Shown here one piece after another: positions 44,301 through 53,788 of a DNA stretch of 64,000 nucleotides. Source of the stretch: JBICHN01 sp043101845 (GTDB lineage Bacteria > Planctomycetota > Phycisphaerae > Phycisphaerales > UBA5793); contig JBICHN010000011.1 of the NCBI GenBank assembly GCA_043101845.1, positions 1,240,001-1,304,000 of the forward strand, read 5' to 3'. Position 1 is the first letter of the stretch, and each line of letters opens with the position of its first letter. Under the pieces are notes generated by a model that was not told where the DNA came from, made no database searches, and saw only the letters and a list, made by a program, of their open reading frames with translations. Position numbers and translations under genes: made by a program.

Positions 44301-47300
44301 ATGACAACCATGGGTGATGGGAGCGACAAGGCGAAGGACCGGACTCGAAGTCGGCGTCGTCGCCGATGGGTTACGGTGGTCGGGGTCGTCGTGCTGGCGT
44401 TGCTGGCGATTGCAGTCGGCGGCGTCTTCTTCGCGCCTCGAATCCTGAGCACTGACGCGGGTGTCGAATTCATCGAGGCGCGACTCAATCGCGATCCGGC
44501 GCTTCGGATTGACATCGGGTCACTCGATCTTCGGTGGTCCGGCCGTCAGCGTGTGAGCGGCCTGCAGGTCGCCAGTGACGAGGACGGATATACGACCAAT
44601 CTCGATCTGGTGTGGAATGGGTCACTCTGGGAGTTGATCCGTGGTCGACGCGATCTCGGCGAATTGATCGTTTCAGGCGAGGTCGAGGCCACGATCGGCC
44701 GTGAACTCGACGAACCGACGGACGAGCCGGAGGAGCCCACGGAACTTCCGAGCGATTTCGCGGTGGAATTGCTCCTTGATTCACTCGCGATCGTCATTCG
44801 CGACGCGTCACCCGATCAGCGATTTGGCGGCGACGCGCGCCTGGATGAGATCAACGGCTCGATCGCGCTCGGAGTTGGAGAGCCGCTCGAGTTCGACCTC
44901 GGCGGCGTGACGACCTTCGGTGACCAGCCGGGCGGATTTGACGCCGAAGGCGCCATCTCTGACTTTCTCAGCGTGGCCGGGGTCGAACCGTACGAGAAGT
45001 GGCGCAGCGATGCGCGACTTCAGGCGACAGGCATACCAAGCGCGTTTCTTGACCGACTGCTTGGACAGGACGGGCGGCTCGCATCAATCATTGGCGAAGC
45101 CGTGAGCGGTGACCTGCGCCTCGATGGTGACCCGGTTGACGGCGCCGTGACTCTCGAACTCATCGCCTCCCGCGCCCAGGCCTCGATGGCTCTCGCGATG
45201 ACGAGCGATCGTGTTCAATTGACGGAGCCGGCGTTTTTGGAGGTCGACCTCGGGCCTCGTTCGCTCGAGGCCTGGCTGCCGAACGGTGGCGCCTCGGAAT
45301 GGGCGCTCGAGCCGACCGGTCGCTGGCGTCTCGAGATTGACGCCCTTGAGGCCGCCCGCACGGGGCCGTCCGGGATCGACCTCGCCGACGCCGATCTGGA
45401 CGCCACGCTGACCGGCGCCTCCTTCGTCTTTGCCCGTCAGGCGACGACGAATGTGATCGAGCCGACACGGTTGAGCGAGATCACCTTGCGGATCGCGTCC
45501 GAAGATGTCGCCCAAGCGGTCTCGTTCTCGGGATCGGCCGACCTTCGAACCGGAGCCGCGTCATCCTTGCTCTCGCCCGAGTCACAATCGATCGCCATCG
45601 ATGGTGAACTTGCTCAGGCCTTCTCAGCGGACGGGGCGATTCGGCGCGATTCATTGTCGCTCACCGCGAGCCTGTCCGGGGCGAACATCCCGGCGGGCCG
45701 AATCGACGACGGAGCGGAACTTGACGGCTGGCTCGTCGACGCGATGGGCGACACGCTCGATTCCTTCGGACTCGACCTCGCGCTCGGGCCCGGGATCGAC
45801 GGTCCGGTCCGCGTCGACGCCCGCATCATCGACGACTCCGATTCACTTTCCATCGCGGTGCGCGTGGACGAGAACTCGATCCGGCTGGAACCGGACGGGC
45901 CAGCGCTTCTCTCGTGGCGCGCCCGTCCCGAGTTGCAGACACGGCTCGCCAATCTACTCGGAGACTCGTGGTCAATTGAACCGGACTCGTACGAGTCTCC
46001 GCTTTCTTTGACGATCGATGAACTCACTATTCCGCGGCTTGACGGAAGTTATGCATGGGAATCGATGGCGTTCTCCGCGGGCGCCGAGTTGAATGGATGG
46101 AACGCTCGTTACCATGACCTCAACCCGGCCCTTACGCTCGGAGCGAACGCGACCGTCCGAATCGCCACGGACACGCTCTCTGAATCGGTGACCATGCAAC
46201 TCGATGACGCCACCGTTCGCGTCGACGAGGTTTCGACGCCGGCGGATGCCATCATCACGGTGGCGCATCCGCTCGATGAGAACGCGCGATTGCTTACCGC
46301 TCGAGCTGCGCTCGAGCGATTCCCGGCGACGGTCCTCGCCGACCGGATCGGTCGAAAAGGCGCTCGCGTCACGGAGATCGTCGGTGAGGCGCCAACGGTT
46401 CGGCTCGAGGCCACTCGGTCGCCTGAGGGGTTCGTCGCCGGCGAAGCGACTCTCATGGGAGAACGCTCGGACTGGAGCGTAACCGTCGAACACGATGACG
46501 AGTCGCATACCTTCAGCGCGGCGGGCTCGCAGGTCATCACGCCCGGGGTCGTCGCGTCGTTTCAGCGCGAGGACCCACTCATTACCCTCTACGACGACCT
46601 TCCGGTCGACCTCGTCGCGGAACCCATTCGCGTGTCGAATGAATCGATCGCGAACCTCGGTCTGATCGAAGCGGTGAAGTCGTCGGCGATTGTGGCGCGG
46701 GCGGCGTCCGAAGCCTCGGGCCGAATCTTCGTGCGCGACCTCGCCACTCCGGCGACCGCCGTGCAGCCCAAGGCGGCGATCGTCTTCGAATCCGGATTCC
46801 GCGGTCCCCTCGAAGCTCGACTGCAGGGATCCGCGCGCGATGACGATGGCGATGATCCGCTCGGATCGTTCGACCTCTGGGTGCGGCGGGAGCCGGCGGA
46901 GCCAAAGTCGCACAAGCAGATCCGCCTCACCATGGAGGATCTCTATGTGGAGCCGGCGGAGCGACTCTTCGGCTACGAGCCCACGACCCTGACCGGTTGG
47001 CTCGGTGAGTACGGGCGCGCCTCGCTCACCATGGAGCCGATGCGTTCCGAACCCGGCTGGGAACTGAGTATCAACGCCGATTTCTCGCGCTCGACCGGTC
47101 AACTCTTCGGGCAGGTAACCGACGAACGCATCCTCTTCTATCGCCCGAGCCGGTGGCAGTCGAAGGTCGCCGCGGCGCGATTCGGTGGATGGATGGACGA
47201 GCACCAGATTACGAACGGCATCACTTCCGCAGAGGACATCGACCTCGACATCAAGTTCAACCGAGTGGAAGTGCCGCGCAACCTTCTCGACGAGGAGACG

Positions 47301-48425
47301 CTGACGCCCGAACGATTCGGATTCGAACTGACCGCGCTCGTGCCCACCGTGACCCTGCTCGGACCTGAGCCTCTCGCGACCTTCAACAATCTCGAGCTCA
47401 CGCTGGGCGGGGCGAACATTGTCGAAGGGCTCGGGTACCTCCTCAAGGGTGATGTCGTCTCGCCGACGGACACGCCGGGAACGATCAATCTGAGTGGGAT
47501 CGCGCGTACCCAGACCGTCGCCTGGAATTCGGTGCGTACAGATCTGCAGGGCGACATCGAGGGCTTCCCGGTGGGATTACTCGATCGTCTCGCGGAGCTT
47601 GACGATCGCCTCGAAGCGTCCCTCGGCGCGTCGATGTCGGTCAAGGCGCACCTCGTGGACGCGAGCTTCGACTCCGGTCGTGTCACGCTCCGCATGTCGA
47701 GCGACAACGGCTGGATGAATGTGCGCGATGCGGAGTTTCAGGGTGGCACGCTGGTCACGACGACTCCGGTGCGTGCGATGCTCGATGTCACGCCCGTCAT
47801 GGCGGCGACCGTGCTGCGTGATGTCAACCCGATGCTCTATGACCTTCGAAAGAAGGGGGGGCCGATGCTGCTCGAGGCGAACGACATCCGCCTGCCCCTC
47901 GACGGGGATGTCTCCCGCCTGAACGGTTCGTTCACGCTCGACCTCGGCCAGGTCAATGTCGCGGCGACCGGATTCATCGGCGAATTGCTCGGCTCGTTGC
48001 GCGATGAGACGAGTGGCGAGCAGACCGGCACGATTCCGCCCGTGAAGGCGCGTATCCGGAACGGAGTCCTCACTTACGACGAACTCATGGTGCAGACGCC
48101 CGAGTTCGACATCACAACCTGGGGGAGCGTCAATCTCGCGACGCGCACGCTCGAACTTGGCGCCGCAGTTCCGCTCATCGGCTGGAAACGGGTCTTCGGC
48201 GACATGGTCGATGTCGATAACCCGGTGCTCGGCGACATCTCCCCCGATATTCCGTTCTACCTTGTTATCGAAGGAACCATCGACGACCCCGTCGTTCGCC
48301 CCGACCCCGACGGCGCCGAGAAGGTTGCGGATGACTTCTTCCAGGGAATGATCGGGAATGTTCTCGATCGGGTCTTCGATCCGGCCGGGACGAAGAAGAA
48401 TCGCAATCGGCGCGATCGTCGCTGA
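44301..48425 (+). CDS. Giant AsmA-like envelope protein
   Basis: The 1374-residue protein has a basic N-terminus and one transmembrane helix (about residues 22-45, VTVVGVVVLALLAIAVGGVFF), then a very long extracytoplasmic part of alternating beta segments. The C-terminal block, with ITTWGSVNLATRTLELGAA, FYLVIEGTIDDPVVRPDP and preceding repeats, resembles the AsmA/TamB/YhdP-type region. These proteins form beta-groove bridges that move lipids or assemble outer-membrane components. The end abuts the convergent Nif3 gene: the two stops share the palindrome TGATCA. A role in lipid transport fits the presence of lpxB, but this is inferred. The start could be ATG 44310. Confidence 0.8.
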   Translation: MTTMGDGSDKAKDRTRSRRRRRWVTVVGVVVLALLAIAVGGVFFAPRILSTDAGVEFIEARLNRDPALRIDIGSLDLRWSGRQRVSGLQVASDEDGYTTNLDLVWNGSLWELIRGRRDLGELIVSGEVEATIGRELDEPTDEPEEPTELPSDFAVELLLDSLAIVIRDASPDQRFGGDARLDEINGSIALGVGEPLEFDLGGVTTFGDQPGGFDAEGAISDFLSVAGVEPYEKWRSDARLQATGIPSAFLDRLLGQDGRLASIIGEAVSGDLRLDGDPVDGAVTLELIASRAQASMALAMTSDRVQLTEPAFLEVDLGPRSLEAWLPNGGASEWALEPTGRWRLEIDALEAARTGPSGIDLADADLDATLTGASFVFARQATTNVIEPTRLSEITLRIASEDVAQAVSFSGSADLRTGAASSLLSPESQSIAIDGELAQAFSADGAIRRDSLSLTASLSGANIPAGRIDDGAELDGWLVDAMGDTLDSFGLDLALGPGIDGPVRVDARIIDDSDSLSIAVRVDENSIRLEPDGPALLSWRARPELQTRLANLLGDSWSIEPDSYESPLSLTIDELTIPRLDGSYAWESMAFSAGAELNGWNARYHDLNPALTLGANATVRIATDTLSESVTMQLDDATVRVDEVSTPADAIITVAHPLDENARLLTARAALERFPATVLADRIGRKGARVTEIVGEAPTVRLEATRSPEGFVAGEATLMGERSDWSVTVEHDDESHTFSAAGSQVITPGVVASFQREDPLITLYDDLPVDLVAEPIRVSNESIANLGLIEAVKSSAIVARAASEASGRIFVRDLATPATAVQPKAAIVFESGFRGPLEARLQGSARDDDGDDPLGSFDLWVRREPAEPKSHKQIRLTMEDLYVEPAERLFGYEPTTLTGWLGEYGRASLTMEPMRSEPGWELSINADFSRSTGQLFGQVTDERILFYRPSRWQSKVAAARFGGWMDEHQITNGITSAEDIDLDIKFNRVEVPRNLLDEETLTPERFGFELTALVPTVTLLGPEPLATFNNLELTLGGANIVEGLGYLLKGDVVSPTDTPGTINLSGIARTQTVAWNSVRTDLQGDIEGFPVGLLDRLAELDDRLEASLGASMSVKAHLVDASFDSGRVTLRMSSDNGWMNVRDAEFQGGTLVTTTPVRAMLDVTPVMAATVLRDVNPMLYDLRKKGGPMLLEANDIRLPLDGDVSRLNGSFTLDLGQVNVAATGFIGELLGSLRDETSGEQTGTIPPVKARIRNGVLTYDELMVQTPEFDITTWGSVNLATRTLELGAAVPLIGWKRVFGDMVDVDNPVLGDISPDIPFYLVIEGTIDDPVVRPDPDGAEKVADDFFQGMIGNVLDRVFDPAGTKKNRNRRDRR

Positions 48426-49541
48426 TCAGAAGACTTGGAAACGGGTCCGATCGACTTCACTGATGAACAGATCAAGGTCGAGCGATTGCGCTTCGAGCCG
48501 TCGCTTGAGAATCGGGAGGTAGCCGCGCTCGCTGTTCGTATGTCCGGTGAGGATGACCGAACAGCCGCGCAACTCCGCCCCCAGCGCCTGGTGGTGCGTC
48601 ATCTCACCCGTGATGAAGAGTTCGCAGTCCTGCGCAATCGCGTTGTCGAGCAGCGACGCGCCGGCGCCGGGAACCAGTCCGACTGATTTCACCGAGCGGT
48701 CGAGATCTGTCGTCTTCACCGTGCGGATGCCGAGGTGCGCCTTGAGCCGGTCGGCGATTTCAGACACCGTCGCGGCCTGATCGAGCGTGACCTTGCGGCC
48801 CGCGCCGCGATCGATATCCGGCGCCGGCTGAAGGGGATAGAGGTCGAACGCGGGTTCTTCGTACGGATGAAATTCGCGGAGCGTCTGCACGAGCACATGA
48901 AGCGTCGCCCTTGGACACACCATTTCGAGCCGCACTTCGTTCACTCGCTCGAGTCGATCGGGCTGGCCGATCGCCGGTTTCGTCCCTTCGCGACCACGAA
49001 AGGTTCCGGTCCCGTCGATCTGGAACGAGCACTGCTCATACTCGCCGATGCGTCCGGCGCCGGCGGTCGCGAGCGCATCGCGAACGCGCTCGACATGCTC
49101 CGCGGGCACGAAGGTGACCACCTTGAAGGCGCGATGCCGATCGAGTCCTTCGTACGGTGTCAGCGCGCGTCGATACCCGGTTCCGATCGCGTCGGCGAGC
49201 CAGTCGGTGACCCCGTTCGGCGCCGCGTCGAGCGCCGTATGGGGCGAATAGACCGCGAGCCCGTGGTTCGCGATGAGCAAGAGCATTCGACCCTGCGGAT
49301 CGTCGTCGGTGATGCGCTGCACCGGGTGAAACATGATCGGGTGGTAGCTCACGATGAGCTGGGCGCCGGATTCGACCGCTTCGCGGGCGATCGCCTCAGT
49401 GAGATCGATCGTGAGCATGGCGCAATCGATCGTCATGTCGCGTGAGCCAAAGAGCAGACCCACATTGTCCCACGGCTCCGCGTACATCGGAGGCGCCATG
49501 CGCTCCAGCGATCGAATCAGGTCATTCAGTGGAATCGACAC
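48426..49541 (-). CDS. Nif3-like dinuclear metal-centre protein
   Basis: This 371-residue protein belongs to the NIF3/YbgI/YqfO family, hexameric proteins with a two-metal site and an unsettled role, suggested to be a cyclohydrolase-like hydrolase. Metal-binding segments are visible in SYHPIMFHP, ELFITGEMTHHQALG and LTGHTNSERGYL. A central roughly 100-residue insert (AFKVVTFVPAEHVERVRDAL to PYEEPAFDLYPL) is the PII/CutA-like domain found in YqfO-type members. The GTG at 49541 is chosen because GGAG lies eight bases upstream; it overlaps the end of the GT-C gene by 20 bases. A longer frame to 49598 has no advantage. Confidence 0.9.
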   Translation of the reverse strand: MSIPLNDLIRSLERMAPPMYAEPWDNVGLLFGSRDMTIDCAMLTIDLTEAIAREAVESGAQLIVSYHPIMFHPVQRITDDDPQGRMLLLIANHGLAVYSPHTALDAAPNGVTDWLADAIGTGYRRALTPYEGLDRHRAFKVVTFVPAEHVERVRDALATAGAGRIGEYEQCSFQIDGTGTFRGREGTKPAIGQPDRLERVNEVRLEMVCPRATLHVLVQTLREFHPYEEPAFDLYPLQPAPDIDRGAGRKVTLDQAATVSEIADRLKAHLGIRTVKTTDLDRSVKSVGLVPGAGASLLDNAIAQDCELFITGEMTHHQALGAELRGCSVILTGHTNSERGYLPILKRRLEAQSLDLDLFISEVDRTRFQVF

Positions 49542-50937
49542 GAGAGGCACTCCACGATCGCCAGACACTCCACCCGAGGGCGAGGTAGATCGGCGCATAG
49601 ATTATCCACGGCGTCCAAGTTGGAACAGTCCACCCGTCCACATCGTTCAAGACGATATAGGCCCACGGCAGCGTGAGAGAGGCGATCCATACGGCCGGCT
49701 CGAAGGCGATCGGAATCAGGCAGAGGCTCCAGAGGAGGTACCACGGGTGCGCGGTCGTTGACAGAAGAAGCGCTGCGAAGAGAAACGCCCGGGACGCCGT
49801 CCAAACGCTGACGCGACGAATCCTCAGTATCACGAATACGCCAGTGAGGAGCAGTGCGGTGATCCATTTGGCAAGATCATGATCGTTGAGTGACGCGAGG
49901 ATCAGCGGATAGATTGATCCGTTGAAGGCCCAGCGGTCGACGAACTCGCCGAGCGTCTCGCGCCAGCGATTCCAGGCTTCGACGCCGCCGTCCAACGCGA
50001 ATGGCGCCATGATCAGACCCGCGACGCCCATTCCCGCGGCGACGCCGGTGAGAAGACGCCGGAGCGAAACGCCCCGCGCCGCGAATCCGGCGAGCGCAAC
50101 GGGGATGGGCTTTACGAGCGCCCCCACGGCGAACACGGTTGACCATCGAACGGTCGCGTCCCGGCGTTGATCGACGATTCCAAGAGCGATGACCATGACA
50201 AGTACGCCGAGAATGTCCTGATGACCGGAGCCGGCGATCTCGGTAAGGACGAGCGGATTCCACGCGTAAAGCGCTGCCCACCAGGGCGACTTCCCGCGCC
50301 GCCGCAGCACGCGAAGCAGGACCACCACGACAAGAAGATCGAACAACGCGAACACGCCGCGGAAAAGGGTCGCGCTCGAGTCGATCGAAAGTCCGGCGCC
50401 GAGCCCGACTCGAGCGATGGCGCCGAACACGAGCTGGCTGGTGGGAAGATAGATCGTGACGAGCTCGGGGTAATTGAGGCGCGAAGCAAGCTCAGCTTCG
50501 CCGGGGAATCGAGGCTGTCCCGAATCGATTTCGATCGGCGCGGTGTGGTACGGGTTGTGACCGGTCGCGACGGCGCGGCCGTCGAAGAGATAACGCCAGA
50601 GGTCGTCACTGAGGCCGGGATCGTGGGTCGCGACTATCAAGACTCGCGCAACCAACGCGACCACGAGGATCGTTCGCCCGCCATGCTGAGTATGCTCTGG
50701 TTCCCGCGTGAGAAGGAACGCCAGCGCGGTCAGCGTCGACCAGCACGCGGCGCTGGCGATCCAGAATCGATTGAGTGATGGGAGATTGTCGCTCGCCGCC
50801 GCGGGATCACGAGAAACCTCCATCACCGCAAGCGCCCACACCAGGGCGGCGAGCGCCGGCAGGCACGCGATCATAGCAAGCCTGGTCAGGCCCGCTTCGG
50901 ACCGAGGACGGCGCGACTGGAGATCACCCGAGCACAA
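49522..50937 (-). CDS. GT-C type polyprenyl-phosphate glycosyltransferase
   Basis: This 471-residue integral membrane protein has about ten to twelve helices. The loop after the second helix contains DPGLSDDLWRYLFDGRAVATGHNPY, close to the D-x-x-x-D and NPY signature of lipid-linked mannosyl/arabinosyl transferases of the GT87/MptB kind. It probably transfers a sugar from a polyprenyl-phosphate donor to an envelope glycan on the outer face of the inner membrane. The start is uncertain: TTG at 50937 overlaps the upstream gene by 14 bases, and ATG at 50874 is the alternative. It overlaps nif3 at its end, so it is part of a tightly packed minus-strand operon. Confidence 0.8.
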   Translation of the reverse strand: MCSGDLQSRRPRSEAGLTRLAMIACLPALAALVWALAVMEVSRDPAAASDNLPSLNRFWIASAACWSTLTALAFLLTREPEHTQHGGRTILVVALVARVLIVATHDPGLSDDLWRYLFDGRAVATGHNPYHTAPIEIDSGQPRFPGEAELASRLNYPELVTIYLPTSQLVFGAIARVGLGAGLSIDSSATLFRGVFALFDLLVVVVLLRVLRRRGKSPWWAALYAWNPLVLTEIAGSGHQDILGVLVMVIALGIVDQRRDATVRWSTVFAVGALVKPIPVALAGFAARGVSLRRLLTGVAAGMGVAGLIMAPFALDGGVEAWNRWRETLGEFVDRWAFNGSIYPLILASLNDHDLAKWITALLLTGVFVILRIRRVSVWTASRAFLFAALLLSTTAHPWYLLWSLCLIPIAFEPAVWIASLTLPWAYIVLNDVDGWTVPTWTPWIIYAPIYLALGWSVWRSWSASRVDSTE

Positions 50938-51427
50938 TCGTTGAGATCCACGATAGGAGTACGAAGACGGCGGCGTACTGGAGAAGATTGATCAGATTGA
51001 GCGCGAAGATCCCCGCGGCGATCAGAGAATAGCGCCCGAACGACGAACGCGCGCGAGCGAAGGAAACGCGATAGAGATCGCGTGCCCAGTTGTACTGAAC
51101 GACTCCAACGACCGCGATAACCGTGACGGCGACCATGAGCCAGACGATCGGATTCTGAAACACCGCGCCCATGGCGACGAGCACGCCAACCGCCCAGCCC
51201 GGCCCGAGCGCCCAGAGGAGACGGGACGACCAGCCGCCGAGCACCGTGTCGGCGACTTGTTGCAGCGCGAGTTCATCGACCGTCCAGGCTCGTCCGCACT
51301 CTGGACAGCGGCGATCGGATGACTCAAGTGAACCGCTCAGGTCATAGTTGCATCGTGGACACCGCGGCGCGTGCGACAACCAGGAGCCGTCGCGGTCCCT
51401 CTTCACATCTGCAGCCGGGGCGTCCAT
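50924..51427 (-). CDS. Membrane protein with N-terminal zinc ribbon
   Basis: The 167-residue product has a four-cysteine zinc ribbon near the N-terminus (CPRCNYDLSG and CPECGRAWTVDEL) and then about four hydrophobic segments from residue 65 onward. The arrangement CPxCxYDLxG...CPECG is a recurring planctomycete one for small membrane proteins of unknown role. It lies 32 bases downstream of the HAD gene and overlaps the GT-C gene by 14 bases, so it is probably co-transcribed with glycan genes. No enzymatic motif is present. Confidence 0.75.
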   Translation of the reverse strand: MDAPAADVKRDRDGSWLSHAPRCPRCNYDLSGSLESSDRRCPECGRAWTVDELALQQVADTVLGGWSSRLLWALGPGWAVGVLVAMGAVFQNPIVWLMVAVTVIAVVGVVQYNWARDLYRVSFARARSSFGRYSLIAAGIFALNLINLLQYAAVFVLLSWISTIVLG

Positions 51428-51459
51428 GGGGGATCGTAGACGCTCGCGGCCATTCTGCG

Positions 51460-52131
51460 TCAGTGGATGACGCCATGTTCGATGAGTGATTCTTCGATCT
51501 GTGCCGCGGTATCACCGGCATGGTCTATCTGTCGAGCGCGCCATCCCGCGGCCCGCGCCGCCTCGACATTTTCAGCGAGATCATCGAAGAAGAGGATCCT
51601 CTTCGGCTCAATTCCCACTGCGTTTTGAAACGATTCGTAGATCTCGGCGTCAGGCTTTGCGAGTCGCATCTCGTGGGATGCGAAGTGTCGCTGGAGCTTG
51701 ACCACGCTGGGGAACTCGGGGTGATCGCCGTTCGCCGGTTTCAATCGTTTCCAGTGCGCCTCATTCGTGTTCGAGAGACAGGCCGTTGGGATCTCGACGG
51801 CGTGAATTCGATCGATCACGGCGCCGACGCCCTCGTATTCGCCCGACATCCAGGCGTGGTGGATACGGACGATCTCGTCGGGGGAGTAGCAGTTGTTCAG
51901 CGATCGAGCGACCTCGCTCGCCCATTCGTCAAGCTCAATCGCGCCGATGGTCAACCGCCGCGTGGTCTCGCGCCGGAGCCTCTTAAGATTCTCGTCGTCC
52001 GAGCTCTCACGCACGGGCAGTGCAGCGGCGGCGCATCCTTCTTCCCAACTCCGACAGATTCTGACGAGCACGCCCCCGAGATCGAAGCACACGAGTTCCA
52101 CAGGGGTGTCAGATTGGAGCTCACGCAGCAT
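51460..52131 (-). CDS. HAD superfamily hydrolase
   Basis: This 223-residue protein is a HAD subfamily IA phosphatase-like enzyme. The nucleophile motif is VCFDLGGVLV (Asp nucleophile). Motif II follows as ACLSNTNEAHW. A conserved lysine precedes a final motif with two aspartates, ILFFDDLAENVEAA. The ATG at 52131 has GAAGGAATG upstream and overlaps the end of the glycosyltransferase gene by 11 bases, so the two are translationally coupled. The frame is open to 52245, but earlier starts would overlap more. The substrate, likely a sugar phosphate, is unknown. Confidence 0.85.
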   Translation of the reverse strand: MLRELQSDTPVELVCFDLGGVLVRICRSWEEGCAAAALPVRESSDDENLKRLRRETTRRLTIGAIELDEWASEVARSLNNCYSPDEIVRIHHAWMSGEYEGVGAVIDRIHAVEIPTACLSNTNEAHWKRLKPANGDHPEFPSVVKLQRHFASHEMRLAKPDAEIYESFQNAVGIEPKRILFFDDLAENVEAARAAGWRARQIDHAGDTAAQIEESLIEHGVIH

Positions 52132-53686
52132 GCCATTCCTTCTCAAAGACGACCACCGTCCACGGACCTCGCTCGACGGATGCGTTGCGGCTCGAAGGCG
52201 CCCACCCGAGCCAGTCATGCTTCCAGAACCCACCACCCGAATCAAGACGGTGATGACCTCGATCGACTTCGGAGCTTGGCGCCGCCACCACGAGCTTTCG
52301 CCGCGCCGATGCGAACGCGTGGTTGAAGAGAGACCGCGCCTGTGACGGCGGCCGATGCTCGATGGAGTCCGCGAGGATGATCGTGTTTGACGAAGGAATC
52401 GACTCGGGCGAGCGCTGACCTCCGATGTCGACGAATCGGAGTCTCGGACTTTCCGCGGCGAGGCTGAGGCGTTGAAACATGACGGGCCGATCCATGATCG
52501 CGGTGGCGTGCTCGTCCGATCCGCTCGCGAACTCTCGGATCAAGTCGTAGAGAAGAGTGATCTCCCGGCGTGTCGGTTTCGCCGCGATCTCTACACGCTG
52601 CTTCCATCGCGTCGCTTCCACGCGGCCGTATCGATCCCACCAGTCTGCGTATTGACTGAGATCGAATCGGGGTGAGGTGATCCAGTCACCACGCAGGAGC
52701 GCTTCGTACGCCCGTCGATGATCAGCCACGGCGCCGGCGTCGGACCAGTGTGCGTCGACCCACGCCCGGCCTGCGGCGCCGCGCGAACGAAGTACATCGG
52801 ATTGTTCGATGTATCGAGTTAGCACGGCCTCGAGATCATCGAGCGTGGCGTCAAGCCACGGCAGCGACGAATCGCCTGTCCGATTCTGCAGCCACCCTCG
52901 GAGGTGCTCGTCGAGACGCCCGATGACCGGGACGCCGAGTCGCATGGATTCGAGCGACGAGAGGTGGAAGTTCCCCGTCACGACTTCGTCGATGACGACA
53001 TCGGCGAAGCGACGCCGGCGGATCGATTCCTCAAAGGGGGCGTCAACGAGGAGATCGACGACGATCTCGCGCCCGACTTCGCCGAACCGATGACGAATCG
53101 ACTCCAGAATGTCCACCGTCTCATCGCGCCCCTTCGAACTCCAGCGATCGACGGAGGCGGAGGTGTCACTTGTCGGTGAGAAGACGATCCGGAACGCCGA
53201 GTCGTCACGGCGCGGCTGTTCAGGCGGCGGATCGATTCCGATCGGTGTGCGGAGCGGGACGGCCCATGGGTAAAAGCGCTCCTGCCCCTGGGCGATGACC
53301 GCCGTGGGTATCGAGCGGTCCGTCATGACTTCGTCCTCGTCTCGCCACGGTCCAGTCGCGGCGAGAAACTCCGGAGGCGAGTGCAGAAGGCGCAACATCG
53401 GCTTCCCACCCTCGCTCAGCGCCGCGAGATCGAGATCATCGGCGAAGTATCGGCCCTCCGGGCCGACCTGGTTGTGACAGACCAGCAGATCAGCCTCATC
53501 AATGAGGCGTCGTGCCTCCGATCGATCGAACTGCCAGACGAGGTCATTCGGAAAGGTGCGATTACCGTATGGAGCGGCGTCTCGAACGACGAGACGCGCG
53601 TTGACTTGAGCTTGGTCACGCAGCGCCCGGCAGATACGAATCGGCGCTCCGGCGATCGGCGTGATGGCGAGGTGAACGATTCGCAC
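52121..53686 (-). CDS. Putative glycosyltransferase with extra C-terminal domain
   Basis: This 521-residue protein starts with an RIVHLAITPIAGAPIRICRAL segment typical of GT-B glycosyltransferases and has the late GNFHLSSLESMRLGVPVIG, the usual donor-binding E-x7-E-type region. After about residue 350 comes an extra part (RFVDIGGQRSPESIPSS, LVVAAPSSEVDRGHH, GPWTVVVFEKEW) that faintly resembles a degenerate Rossmann methyltransferase. The GTG at 53686 is chosen because it begins the conserved sequence, but no clear Shine-Dalgarno is seen; the frame is open to an ATG at 53803. It is divergent from the methyltransferase at 53789 and coupled to the HAD gene. Confidence 0.7.
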   Translation of the reverse strand: MRIVHLAITPIAGAPIRICRALRDQAQVNARLVVRDAAPYGNRTFPNDLVWQFDRSEARRLIDEADLLVCHNQVGPEGRYFADDLDLAALSEGGKPMLRLLHSPPEFLAATGPWRDEDEVMTDRSIPTAVIAQGQERFYPWAVPLRTPIGIDPPPEQPRRDDSAFRIVFSPTSDTSASVDRWSSKGRDETVDILESIRHRFGEVGREIVVDLLVDAPFEESIRRRRFADVVIDEVVTGNFHLSSLESMRLGVPVIGRLDEHLRGWLQNRTGDSSLPWLDATLDDLEAVLTRYIEQSDVLRSRGAAGRAWVDAHWSDAGAVADHRRAYEALLRGDWITSPRFDLSQYADWWDRYGRVEATRWKQRVEIAAKPTRREITLLYDLIREFASGSDEHATAIMDRPVMFQRLSLAAESPRLRFVDIGGQRSPESIPSSNTIILADSIEHRPPSQARSLFNHAFASARRKLVVAAPSSEVDRGHHRLDSGGGFWKHDWLGWAPSSRNASVERGPWTVVVFEKEWHAA

Positions 53687-53788
53687 GCAGGAATGATCGA
53701 CGCGGTAACCGGCGCCGGTCCACCGGAGGACATCAAACGGGCCAAAATCCTGCACGGCGTGGCGGTGTGTGGTCGATAGCGCACCGTG

